Origin: a cf. Phormidesmis sp. LEGE 11477
GTDB taxonomy: Bacteria > Cyanobacteriota > Cyanobacteriia > Phormidesmidales > Phormidesmidaceae
Assembly: GCF_015207105.1 (NCBI RefSeq)
Contig: NZ_JADEXO010000008.1
Location: 1-64,000 of the forward strand
Length of the DNA stretch: 64,000 bases
Direction: 5' to 3'
Shown here: in pieces, positions 9,335-17,566 of the stretch
Layout of the letters: each line of letters opens with the position of its first letter
Numbering within the stretch: position 1 is the first letter of the stretch
Program-made: the position numbers and the translations under genes
The notes under the pieces: model-generated
Told to the model about the DNA's origin: nothing
Database searches by the model: none
Seen by the model: the letters and a program-made list of their open reading frames with translations, nothing else

Positions 9335-9437
9335 ACAGCTAACTAACCCACAGATTGCTTACTCGTAGCGCCCCTTAGCTTACAGTGCTTCCTAACCTGT
9401 AGATGGCTCTGCGTAGGGAATCCTAAAGTAGATAGCT

Positions 9438-11195
9438 TTACTTGAGAAATCCTAGAGAGGTATCCATAGCGGGCTGTTTTTCTGAATGCATAGCCTCAAA
9501 GTTCATCGTGATTTTAGGCTTTAAGTTATTTTCTAGCTCGCGTTTCAAGAGTGCTTTACTTTCTACTGGAGTGCCAACGGTGGCTGCGTGACGGGCACTG
9601 ACTGCCCAGTTTTGCAGCAGCTTAAGCTGACTAGTCGCAATATTGAGCGTTTTGATCCGAGAGCAAAGGTGTGGTGATTCCTGAGTGAAGAAAAGAATTT
9701 GATACTGTTGTGCTTGGGTAAGCTGCCACAAAATCGCCTGAGAAGCAGCTTTTTTGAGATCTAGATAGCAGGGCATCCAGCGAGGACCCTCATTTCTGTT
9801 GTAGAACGCAGTTAGCCATAGCACCATAGGGTGGGGCGTCATAGTACACATAAAATTGTTGTAGCGAGTATTGCGGATACGTTTTTCGATTTCGGCCTGT
9901 GGCATCATTGCCCACAAAGTGGCTGCGGTCTCACCCGACTGACTCACGAGGCGAGGAAAAACGATCTGAGCAGTTGGCATACTAGCGGGCCACTTTTGGT
10001 CTAGGTAGAATCTTTCTGTAGGAGAAAGTTCCGCAGACTCTGGCGGGCTCTGAGCATCGGCTTCTAAATCGCCTACAGGTTTAGCTTCTACCGATTGATT
10101 AGGCAGGTTATTCGAGTTGTCCGCAGGCAAACTGCTCGCAGATACATTGTTTACTACGTCTTTGGCAGGTGCTGATGGCGGCTCCTCTCGAAGTAGAGCC
10201 GCTTCTTCAACACTTGACTTGGCCACGGTCTCTCCTACGGGGATGGGTGGACCAACGCTATGAGCGACTGGAAGCTTGGAGAGTGTGGTGCTAATTCTTT
10301 GAGAGATTTGAAAGCTAGAGCCGAAGCGTTTCTCCAATGGGGAAACCGCTTCTATGATGTCGCTCACTGTGGATGGTCTATCTTCCCGCTGTTTTGAGAG
10401 ACAGGCCATCACTACGTCATTGAGTTCTTTAGGGACTTTGTACGCTTGGACTAGAGACTTTGGTTCTACTAATCTGTGGGCCTTGTACCAGCTCCCAAAC
10501 GTATTGTTAGCTGGTTTGACAGGCAGCTTGCTAGATAGCATCTGATACATCATCACGCCTAGACTGTAAATGTCTGAGCGATTGTCTAGCTCGCGACCTT
10601 CCATCTGTTCTGGAGAGGCGTAGGCCAACGTGCCCATGAAGGTGCTAGTTTGCTCGCCGCCTTCTTGCAGGAGTTTGGCAATGCCAAAATCTAGAATCTT
10701 GACTAGCTCTCCTACGGATGGATCGACAGTAACTAGTATGTTGCTAGGTTTAATATCGCGGTGGATGATAGGCACGACTTTGCCATCAACTAAGATACCG
10801 CTATGGGCTGTTTTTAGCCCCAATAGAACTTGGCGGATTAGACCTAAAAATCGAGGGACCGGTAAAGGTTTTCTCTGCACCATCTGACCGACGTTATCAC
10901 CCTTCAGATACTCCATCACATAGAAGGGAACTTCATCTTCGTTGACGCCATAGTCGGTCACTCGAACCACGTGAATACTTTTTTGACCAAGCTGCGCGCA
11001 GGTCATTGCCTCTCGCAAGAATCTCTCTCGCATGTTCTCGTTCAGCAGTGTCTGTGACAAAAACTTGACGGCCACAGGCACGCCGCCCAGCAGAGAATCG
11101 CCCGCTAGGTAGACTCTACCCATTGAGCCTCGGCCAATAGTTTCTATCAGTTCGTAGCGATCGCAGACGGTACGTCCAGTGTTGGAATCAGTCAT
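9438..11195 (-). CDS. PknB-type Ser/Thr protein kinase with a cyanobacterial C-terminal domain
   Basis: The 585-residue protein has a complete eukaryotic-type kinase domain at about residues 12-290: glycine loop GRGSMGRVYL, Lys44 in VAVKFL, HRDIKPSN with catalytic Asp147, DFG at 169-171 and an activation-segment YASPEQ. A Ser/Pro/Glu-rich linker (about 300-395) leads to a C-terminal domain with aromatic clusters (TPHPMVLWLTAFYN, MPCYLDLKK) that I cannot name. No transmembrane helix is visible, so it is probably cytosolic. Its start overlaps the stop of the upstream 193-residue gene by 4 bases, which suggests translational coupling. Confidence 0.9.
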   Translation of the reverse strand: MTDSNTGRTVCDRYELIETIGRGSMGRVYLAGDSLLGGVPVAVKFLSQTLLNENMRERFLREAMTCAQLGQKSIHVVRVTDYGVNEDEVPFYVMEYLKGDNVGQMVQRKPLPVPRFLGLIRQVLLGLKTAHSGILVDGKVVPIIHRDIKPSNILVTVDPSVGELVKILDFGIAKLLQEGGEQTSTFMGTLAYASPEQMEGRELDNRSDIYSLGVMMYQMLSSKLPVKPANNTFGSWYKAHRLVEPKSLVQAYKVPKELNDVVMACLSKQREDRPSTVSDIIEAVSPLEKRFGSSFQISQRISTTLSKLPVAHSVGPPIPVGETVAKSSVEEAALLREEPPSAPAKDVVNNVSASSLPADNSNNLPNQSVEAKPVGDLEADAQSPPESAELSPTERFYLDQKWPASMPTAQIVFPRLVSQSGETAATLWAMMPQAEIEKRIRNTRYNNFMCTMTPHPMVLWLTAFYNRNEGPRWMPCYLDLKKAASQAILWQLTQAQQYQILFFTQESPHLCSRIKTLNIATSQLKLLQNWAVSARHAATVGTPVESKALLKRELENNLKPKITMNFEAMHSEKQPAMDTSLGFLK

Positions 11196-11773
11196 GACGA
11201 TTGACGAATGATTTCTGCCTCCATGGTGCTGCTGAGGTAGTGCCCCGACATCACTCCACCCGAGAAATGATATTTGTCTGGGCTGATTTGTCGCAGCGTT
11301 TCAAACCCCGTGCGACGCCGCTTATCGCTGACGCCCCAGTAGCGTTGCACAATAGATTCTGGCGCTATCCAGCCTTCGCCTTCTGTCTGGCCGAGCTCAC
11401 TGTGCTGTAGAACGAAGGTGTATTGCCGGTTTTGGGCGGTCATGCGTCCGCGAGACTGGATCACAATATCGGCGGGTGGCTCTTCTAGGATATCGGGCTC
11501 TAGAAAGGAGATTTTGGTTGCTACCATAAAGCAATCCGCCTGTTTCCAGGCCACCAAAATTTTGCCTTTGATGGAGACCGGGAGGGTGTCTCTAGTCAGC
11601 CAGGTACCCTGTAATTTCCAGCGGCCAGGTTCAAGCAGAAAGCTGTGGGACACAGCGCAGTTCCTTAGGTTGGGTAACAAAATCACTGACAAGCGCCAGT
11701 AGTCTAAGATGCCCAGGCAGATAGCGAGATCAAGGTATCCAAATTTCGCCGAGCAGACAGGGTCGGCTAGCAC
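11192..11773 (-). CDS. Conserved hypothetical protein coupled to the protein kinase
   Basis: The open frame codes for up to 193 residues, but its first 44 bases overlap the end of anmK. Start codons TTG at 11692 and GTG at 11686 would shorten it to about 165 residues, beginning near NLRNCAVSHSFLLEPG. That shorter form fits the gene spacing better. The body (EPGRWKLQGTWLT, then alternating beta strands) looks like a small beta-barrel. I do not recognise a function. The 4-base ATGA overlap with the kinase gene suggests the two proteins are made together; a role as kinase partner or substrate is inference. Confidence 0.65.
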   Translation of the reverse strand: MLADPVCSAKFGYLDLAICLGILDYWRLSVILLPNLRNCAVSHSFLLEPGRWKLQGTWLTRDTLPVSIKGKILVAWKQADCFMVATKISFLEPDILEEPPADIVIQSRGRMTAQNRQYTFVLQHSELGQTEGEGWIAPESIVQRYWGVSDKRRRTGFETLRQISPDKYHFSGGVMSGHYLSSTMEAEIIRQSS

Positions 11774-12914
11774 CGGTTACGTCTGGTAGGTTGCCAGGAA
11801 CGCTGTGCCAGCGCCAGTAGGCCAGAATGGCAAATGCGATCGCCTCTTTGTAATCCGCATTGACTCGCCGCCTATCAGTTGGATGCACGTTGCATTCTGG
11901 CAAACGGCGCTGTAGACAATCCATTAAGAATTGGTTGCGGCTACCCCCGCCGCCGACTAGAACTTCTGTAGGCAAATCAGGCAAGAACTGTCGGTAGCTA
12001 AGCTCGATCGTCGCCGCTGTAAAGTCGGTCAGCGTAGCTAAAAAGTCTGTAGGGTCTAATCCCTTAGCTTTTGCATCCTGCCAGCACTGCTCTGCGTAGG
12101 CTGCGCCAAATAGTTCACGCCCAGTAGATTTAGGTGGCGCTGCCTCAAAGAAAGGATCTTGCAGCCACTGTTCTATCAGCAGTTGATCGGGTTTGCCTTG
12201 GGCGGCCCACGCTCCGTTTTCGTCGTAAGACATTTCTCCATCGGAAAGTGTCGTAACCGCCCAGTCGAGCAGCGCATTTCCAGGCCCAGTATCCCAGCCT
12301 CTGATACCGCCTGCTGCCAACGGTTGGAGATCTGCTTTTGACTTTGGCTCTGCTTCTAGCGCCGATGCGGCTGAGTCCCATGCGGGTAGATAGGTCACGT
12401 TTCCAATTCCACCTACGTTTTGAATGGCGAGATCGTGGACTGGGTGAGCCAGCAAGCAGGCATCGATAATGGGCACTAGCGGTGCGCCTTGACCACCGAG
12501 GGCAATATCGGCTACGCGGAAGTTGCTAATCGTTGTACGGCCAGTGATAGAGGCAATGAGATCGCCGCGTCCAAGCTGCTGGGTATAGCCGAGCCGTCCG
12601 GCGCTCGGTGGACGATGGTACAAGGTCTGACCATGAGAGCCAATGAGATCAACGGTAGCTAAATCGACCTCTAGTGCTCGAATTGCTTGAGTAAAGTGGT
12701 GGGCGATCGCATCATCTAGCGCGGCTAGCTCCATCAAGGTAACAGGCTGATTAGCACAGATCGATAGGATCTGCGATCGCACCTGATCTGGATAAGGATA
12801 CGTAATTCCTTTGATTAACTCAGCCTCGACCGTATAGCCTTCTCCTGTCACCTCAGTCAAAGCCGCGTCGATTCCATCAACCGATGTGCCGCTCATCAAC
12901 CCGATAATTTTCAT
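11730..12914 (-). CDS. anmK: Anhydro-N-acetylmuramic acid kinase
   Basis: From the ATG at 12914 the product is about 394 residues. It opens with MKIIGLMSGTSVDGIDAAL, the phosphate-binding signature of AnmK, and continues with GSHGQTLYHRPP, FRVADIALGGQGAPLVPI, NVGGIGNVTYLP, DTGPGNALLDW and LVGGGGSRN, all in family order. AnmK phosphorylates and opens 1,6-anhydro-MurNAc from peptidoglycan turnover, giving MurNAc-6-phosphate. The frame is open 26 codons further upstream, but the motif at the N-terminus fixes the start at 12914. The downstream hypothetical gene and protein kinase follow on the same strand with overlap. Confidence 0.93.
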   Translation of the reverse strand: MKIIGLMSGTSVDGIDAALTEVTGEGYTVEAELIKGITYPYPDQVRSQILSICANQPVTLMELAALDDAIAHHFTQAIRALEVDLATVDLIGSHGQTLYHRPPSAGRLGYTQQLGRGDLIASITGRTTISNFRVADIALGGQGAPLVPIIDACLLAHPVHDLAIQNVGGIGNVTYLPAWDSAASALEAEPKSKADLQPLAAGGIRGWDTGPGNALLDWAVTTLSDGEMSYDENGAWAAQGKPDQLLIEQWLQDPFFEAAPPKSTGRELFGAAYAEQCWQDAKAKGLDPTDFLATLTDFTAATIELSYRQFLPDLPTEVLVGGGGSRNQFLMDCLQRRLPECNVHPTDRRRVNADYKEAIAFAILAYWRWHSVPGNLPDVTGASRPCLLGEIWIP

Positions 12915-13103
12915 GCGTTTGTCTCTATAGCGTTTCTCACTTGGCTGAAGCACATGATCACAGGTTAGAAACCTTGCAGTACAACAGGCCAAATGACTGG
13001 CGAGTACCTAATGCCTTGGGTACTCGCTATAGGTCGATCCTGGTGTGCTGACCCTAGTACGTCAGCCCTAGCGTGAGTCCTAATAGAGCCTTGACTCTCA
13101 CCT

Positions 13104-13820
13104 TTACATCGGCAGCTTATCGATGCCTGAGTTGTCACCGATCACCACCATCAGGCTTCCACCTTTTAGTCGCGTTACCGGACTAGGGTTAATTGTAAAT
13201 TTATTGTGGTTTTCCTCTTTTGCGTCTTCTCTACTGATAGCCATCAGCGTCAGACCGTAGTGATTACGCAGATCTACCTCCATAATGGTTTTGCCATCAA
13301 AACTTTGCGGCACCACAACTTCTACAATACTGTGGTCAGGATCCAGCTCGAAGCGGTCTAGAATGCCAGGACGTGTTAACGACCGAGCTAGCTCGCAGCC
13401 CATTTCATGCTCTGGAAAAACCACATGATCCGCGCCAACTCTGACTAACAGCTTGCCATGAATTTCTGAAGACGCTTTGGCCACCACGTTAGCGACACCG
13501 GCCTCTTTCACATTGAGCGTAGTGATAATGCTCTCTTGGACGTAGTTGCCAATCGCAACGATAACCGTGTCGAAATCAGGAATGCCTGCTTCTACTAGCG
13601 CCGATGGCTGAGTCGAGTCGAGCTGAACCGCATGTGCAGCAATTTGGTCAGTCAATACCTGTGCGACTCGACTTTCGTTTGAATCTATACCCATCACTTC
13701 GTAGCCCATACCGTGTAGCGTCAGGCAAACCGCTCTGCCAAAGCGGCCTAGGCCAATGACAGCGAACTGGCGATTGGTCGCTCTTAGATTCTGAAAAAAC
13801 TTAAGGGACGAAATATTCAC
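13104..13820 (-). CDS. ktrA: Potassium uptake regulatory subunit (TrkA/KtrA type)
   Basis: The 238-residue protein has an RCK_N Rossmann domain (FAVIGLGRFGRAVCLTL, about residues 18-34, then GIDSNESRV) and an RCK_C domain from about residue 150. This is the architecture of KtrA, the cytosolic nucleotide-binding ring that gates the KtrB membrane channel for Na-dependent K uptake. No ktrB or ktrE is in the window. The start is GTG at 13820. It is divergent from guaB3, with 171 bases between, so the two may share a promoter region. Confidence 0.85.
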   Translation of the reverse strand: MNISSLKFFQNLRATNRQFAVIGLGRFGRAVCLTLHGMGYEVMGIDSNESRVAQVLTDQIAAHAVQLDSTQPSALVEAGIPDFDTVIVAIGNYVQESIITTLNVKEAGVANVVAKASSEIHGKLLVRVGADHVVFPEHEMGCELARSLTRPGILDRFELDPDHSIVEVVVPQSFDGKTIMEVDLRNHYGLTLMAISREDAKEENHNKFTINPSPVTRLKGGSLMVVIGDNSGIDKLPM

Positions 13821-13991
13821 AAGGTTTGGCTACAGCGAATGGATATGCAAGCATTCTACTGGTTTATCCTGCTGGCTTTGCTACTCTCTATAGCTGCCAT
13901 TAGAGAGTAGCCAAGACTACCCAACACTCTTGTTCAATCCATTTCTTTCTTTGATAGGCTAGCTAGATGCTTCCTAGGGATAAGTACGGAC

Positions 13992-15155
13992 GTGAATATT
14001 CAAATTGGTCGTGGTAAAACAGCGCGTCGCGCATACGGAATCGATGAAATTGCCTTGGTACCTGGGGCAAAAACCCTAGATCCACAGCTTGCCGATACTA
14101 GCTGGCAAATCGGCGGCATCACCAGAGAGATACCCATTATTGCTAGTGCAATGGATGGGGTAGTCGATGTCAAAATGGCGGTTGAGCTCTCTAGACTAGG
14201 CGCGTTAGGGGTCCTCAATCTAGAAGGAATTCAGACTCGCTATGACGATCCTAATCCCATTCTCGATAGGATTGCCTCTGTCGGCAAGACAGAGTTCGTA
14301 CCGCTGATGCAAGAACTTTACGCTCAGCCAGTACGAGCTGATTTAATCGCAAAGCGAATTCAAGAGATCAAGGACCAAGACGGTCTAGCGGCTGTCAGCC
14401 TAACGCCAGCGGGCGCGCTCAAGTTTGGCAAGACCGTCGCTGAAGCAGGCGCAGATCTCGTATTTGTACAAGCAACGGTAGTCTCCACCGATCACTTATC
14501 ACCTGAAGCTTTAACACCGCTTGATCTAGCCAAATTTTGTGAGGAAATGCCGATCCCAGTGCTGTTGGGCAACTGCGTAACGTATGAAGTCACTTTGAAG
14601 CTAATGAAGGCAGGTGCGGCAGGTGTGCTGGTAGGAATTGGGCCGGGTGCGGCCTGCACCTCTAGAGGCGTACTAGGTGTAGGGGTGCCACAGGCGACGG
14701 CTGTAGCCGACTGTGCCGCCGCTAGGGACGACTATCAAAAAGAGTCAGGTCGCTATGTGCCCATCATCGCAGATGGTGGTTTGGTGACAGGCGGTGATAT
14801 CTGCAAGTGCATTGCCTCTGGCGCAGATGGTGTGATGATCGGCTCTCCGTTTGCGCGGGCCCAAGAAGCGCCAGGACGTGGATTCCACTGGGGTATGGCA
14901 ACACCGAGTCCGGTCCTACCTCGGGGTACTCGCATCGAGGTGGGGACAACGGGTTCTTTGCAGCAGATTTTGCGCGGTCCTGCTCAGCTAGATGATGGGA
15001 CGCACAACTTCTTAGGGGCACTGCAAACTAGCATGGGCACTTTGGGCGCAAAAGATCTCAGTGAGATGAGACAGGTAGAGGTTGTGATTGCACCTTCTTT
15101 GTTGACTGAGGGCAAAGTCTATCAAAAAGCGCAGCAGTTAGGTATGGGTAAGTAA
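13992..15155 (+). CDS. guaB3: GuaB3-type IMP dehydrogenase/GMP reductase family protein
   Basis: The 387-residue protein is an IMPDH-fold TIM barrel without CBS domains, the hallmark of GuaB3. It keeps the catalytic loop GIGPGAACTSR with its cysteine, and GADGVMIGSPFA. Members are annotated as IMP dehydrogenases, but my recollection is that cyanobacterial GuaB3 has been reported to act as a GMP reductase. The substrate direction therefore should not be assumed. The start is GTG at 13992. The order guaB-yfr1-trxA is conserved in many cyanobacteria and supports the identification of all three. Confidence 0.9.
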   Translation: MNIQIGRGKTARRAYGIDEIALVPGAKTLDPQLADTSWQIGGITREIPIIASAMDGVVDVKMAVELSRLGALGVLNLEGIQTRYDDPNPILDRIASVGKTEFVPLMQELYAQPVRADLIAKRIQEIKDQDGLAAVSLTPAGALKFGKTVAEAGADLVFVQATVVSTDHLSPEALTPLDLAKFCEEMPIPVLLGNCVTYEVTLKLMKAGAAGVLVGIGPGAACTSRGVLGVGVPQATAVADCAAARDDYQKESGRYVPIIADGGLVTGGDICKCIASGADGVMIGSPFARAQEAPGRGFHWGMATPSPVLPRGTRIEVGTTGSLQQILRGPAQLDDGTHNFLGALQTSMGTLGAKDLSEMRQVEVVIAPSLLTEGKVYQKAQQLGMGK

Positions 15156-15321
15156 TTACTCGGTAGCTACCTGTTTGATTGAAATGGATACGCTCTGACA
15201 AAGTAGGGGCGATCGCGGATAAAAATAGGCTAAAACCCCAGGAAATCAGGCAAACTTTAAGACTTGTCTCTGATATCTCAGAACCTCTATGGCAAATATC
15301 TAAGAGTCTCTTACAATTAAA

Positions 15322-15403
15322 GAGAAGCGGAGACGCAAGTTTCCGTTCACTCCTCACACCACACCCCGCCTAGGTCATCACGATCTAGGCGGTTCCTTTT
15401 CTT
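15322..15403 (+). ncRNA. yfr1: Yfr1 small regulatory RNA
   Basis: The sequence has the three Yfr1 hallmarks. First is a 5' hairpin at 15328-15345 (CGGAGAC, GCAA loop, GTTTCCG). Second is the unpaired core ACTCCTCACACCAC at 15349-15362, nearly invariant in cyanobacteria. Third is a terminator hairpin at 15366-15392 (CCGCCTAG paired with CTAGGCGG) followed by a T-rich tract. A TACAAT box at 15312-15317 fits a -10 element with a start near 15322-15325. Its place between guaB and trxA is the classic one. Known Yfr1 targets are porin-type outer-membrane mRNAs, via Hfq-independent pairing of the CCUCACACC core; targets here are not shown by the sequence. Confidence 0.93.
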
Positions 15404-15656
15404 CTCTAGATATCTATTATCTGATATCTGAATTAATCGCCCTTCGTTACAGCGATCTATTTGCAGTTAGGCAGTAAAAAGATAGGTCGTGAGAGTGTTC
15501 TTATATGCCGAACATAGTTTCTATACGTTGGATATATATGTAATAGGGAGGAGATTTTTTAGGCAATCCGAAAGAAATCTGTAGTGGGTGGAAAAAAGGT
15601 GACGTCTTTTGGCTATGGTAAGATTCAGAGTACATGAGTGACTAAGGATTTTAAGA

Positions 15657-15977
15657 ATGTCAGCCGCACAGGTCACAGATTCGACATTTAAGCAAGAAGT
15701 TTTAGAAAACGAGACACCAGTATTGGTAGACTTTTGGGCACCTTGGTGTGGCCCTTGCCGAATGGTAGCGCCCGTCGTTGATGAAATTTCTGAGCAGTAT
15801 GATGGTCAAGTTAAAGTTGTAAAGGTCAACACAGATGAAAATCCTAGTGTTGCTAGCCAATACGGTATTCGCAGCATTCCGACGCTGATGATTTTTAAGG
15901 GCGGACAGCGCGTGGATATGGTCGTCGGTGCGGTACCTAAAACAACTTTGGCCAATACGTTAGAAAAGTATCTATAG
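15657..15977 (+). CDS. trxA: Thioredoxin (m-type)
   Basis: The 106-residue protein is a complete thioredoxin with the redox motif WCGPC at residues 30-34, a central [11 protein letters not shown] context and the cis-proline loop [13 protein letters not shown] (about residues 71-83). It reduces disulfides in Calvin-cycle and other enzymes, receiving electrons from ferredoxin- or NADPH-thioredoxin reductase. It stands alone, 250 bases after Yfr1, and is followed by a strong terminator at 16116. Confidence 0.96.
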   Translation: MSAAQVTDSTFKQEVLENETPVLVDFWAPWCGPCRMVAPVVDEISEQYDGQVKVVKVNTDENPSVASQYGIRSIPTLMIFKGGQRVDMVVGAVPKTTLANTLEKYL

Positions 15978-16421
15978 CTCACTAGGCAGAGTTCGCTAGG
16001 AAGTTCACCAGACTTGGATTTTAGAATCTTGGCTGCTAATGAACTGGTTTTAGAGATGCCTGTCTTCGATCGTTTGATACAAGCACTTTCGATTAACCGG
16101 GCTTCGTACCGTTGGGGTTCTAGCGTTCGCTAGAGCCTCTTTTTGATCAGATTTGATGAAGCGCTGTCTTTTGCTAAAGGTATCTATTCAAGACCCTGAT
16201 TTCTAGGCGCTGATCTCAAAACTCTAATCTCAAGGCACTGGTCACTGGGTCTCTTCTACTATGGTGTTTGTCACTTTACTAAAGTAGCAGTCACATGGGT
16301 GAGTCGCTCATATATAGCGTTCGCCACTTTGCTCCGTACTACTAGCTATAGCAGTAGGCCCAGGTGACTTGCGATGTTCGCTCGCATCCGAACGTCGCTG
16401 TATCTTCTATCCGGTTAACCA
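15978..16421. other. Intergenic region between trxA and the LOG-like gene
   Basis: This 444-bp gap contains the trxA terminator (16116-16145). The remaining 276 bases hold no convincing reading frame or RNA. They presumably contain the promoter of the downstream gene. Confidence 0.4.
16116..16145 (+). terminator. Rho-independent terminator after trxA
   Basis: GGTTCTAGC at 16116-16124 pairs with GCTAGAGCC at 16129-16137 (nine pairs, one G-U) around a GTTC loop. It is followed by TCTTTTTG. Confidence 0.85.
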
Positions 16422-17519
16422 ATGACTAATCCCTTTTCGCAGTCAAGTAATTCTTTGTCAAAGCATCACTCTCAGCCTAGACCAAGTCTTCGCTCAGATG
16501 TTCTAGATGCTCTAAGTCGCCTACCAGAGCTAGAAAACGGAGCGTTGATAGAGGAAATATTTGAAACGTTAGTGCGGATGACTCAGCAGGAGGCTGAGCG
16601 GTTGGATTGGAAAATTTTGAGTCGCTCTTTGTTGGATATGGAGATAGGGTTTCAGTCTTTTTATCCTTATCGGCATACGCGGAAGGTGACGGTCTTTGGT
16701 TCTGCTAGAACCCCAAGCGATCGCCCTGAGTATCAGATGGCAGTCGAATTTGCGCGCCGTATCAGCCAAGAGGGCTTCATGGTGATGACTGGCGCTGGTG
16801 GTGGCATTATGCAAGCAGGGAATGAAGGGGCAGGGCGTGATCGCTCTTTCGGGCTGAATATCCAACTGCCTTTCGAGCAGGGCGCAAACTCAACGATGAC
16901 TGGCGATGACAAGCTCATAGATTTCAGATACTTCTTCACGCGCAAGCTGTTTTTTTTGAAAGAAAGCGATGCGATCGCACTCTTCCCAGGCGGCTTTGGG
17001 ACTCAAGACGAAGCATTTGAATCACTTACTCTGATTCAAACAGGCAAAGCAGCGCCGCTGCCGCTAGTGCTAATTGATCGACCCGGCGGTGATTATTGGA
17101 AGAGCTGGGACTACTATCTGCGAAACAGACTACTCGATCAGGAGTTGATTAGCCCTGATGACACTAGCCTTTATCATCTGACTGACAGTATTGACGATGC
17201 CATAGCGTCAATCGAAGACTTCTACCGGATGTATCACTCTAGCCGGTACGTAGATAATCAGCTAGTTATTCGGCTCAAGGCTCCACTGTGCGCGGGTGGT
17301 ATCGATCGGCTAAACGATGAGTACCCAGATATTTTGACCAAAGGAACCATTCGAGAAGTTTCGGCGTTTCCCGTTGAGCAGGACGACGAGACAGTATCCT
17401 TGCCCCGTCTAGCCTTGCATTTCAACCAGCGTAATCAGGGCCGACTACATCAAATGATTCGCTTTCTTGGCAAGCTAGGCATCCCATGCGATGAAGTGCA
17501 GCATCCTGAAAAGAAGTAG
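16422..17519 (+). CDS. LOG-family (lysine decarboxylase-like) nucleotide-binding protein
   Basis: The 365-residue protein contains the Rossmann-like LOG core with FGSARTPSD (about residues 92-100), MTGAGGGIMQAGNEGA (about 122-137) and the signature PGGFGTQDE (189-197). LOG proteins release free cytokinin bases from nucleotides or hydrolyse related monophosphates. The longer, 350-plus-residue type seen here has an extra N-terminal helix region and a C-terminal domain of about 130 residues whose role I do not know. The gene is convergent with amiC. Confidence 0.85.
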   Translation: MTNPFSQSSNSLSKHHSQPRPSLRSDVLDALSRLPELENGALIEEIFETLVRMTQQEAERLDWKILSRSLLDMEIGFQSFYPYRHTRKVTVFGSARTPSDRPEYQMAVEFARRISQEGFMVMTGAGGGIMQAGNEGAGRDRSFGLNIQLPFEQGANSTMTGDDKLIDFRYFFTRKLFFLKESDAIALFPGGFGTQDEAFESLTLIQTGKAAPLPLVLIDRPGGDYWKSWDYYLRNRLLDQELISPDDTSLYHLTDSIDDAIASIEDFYRMYHSSRYVDNQLVIRLKAPLCAGGIDRLNDEYPDILTKGTIREVSAFPVEQDDETVSLPRLALHFNQRNQGRLHQMIRFLGKLGIPCDEVQHPEKK

Positions 17520-17566
17520 GCTTAGAGACAGAATTCTTGCTGTCCCTTACTGTCTTAAATACTGTC

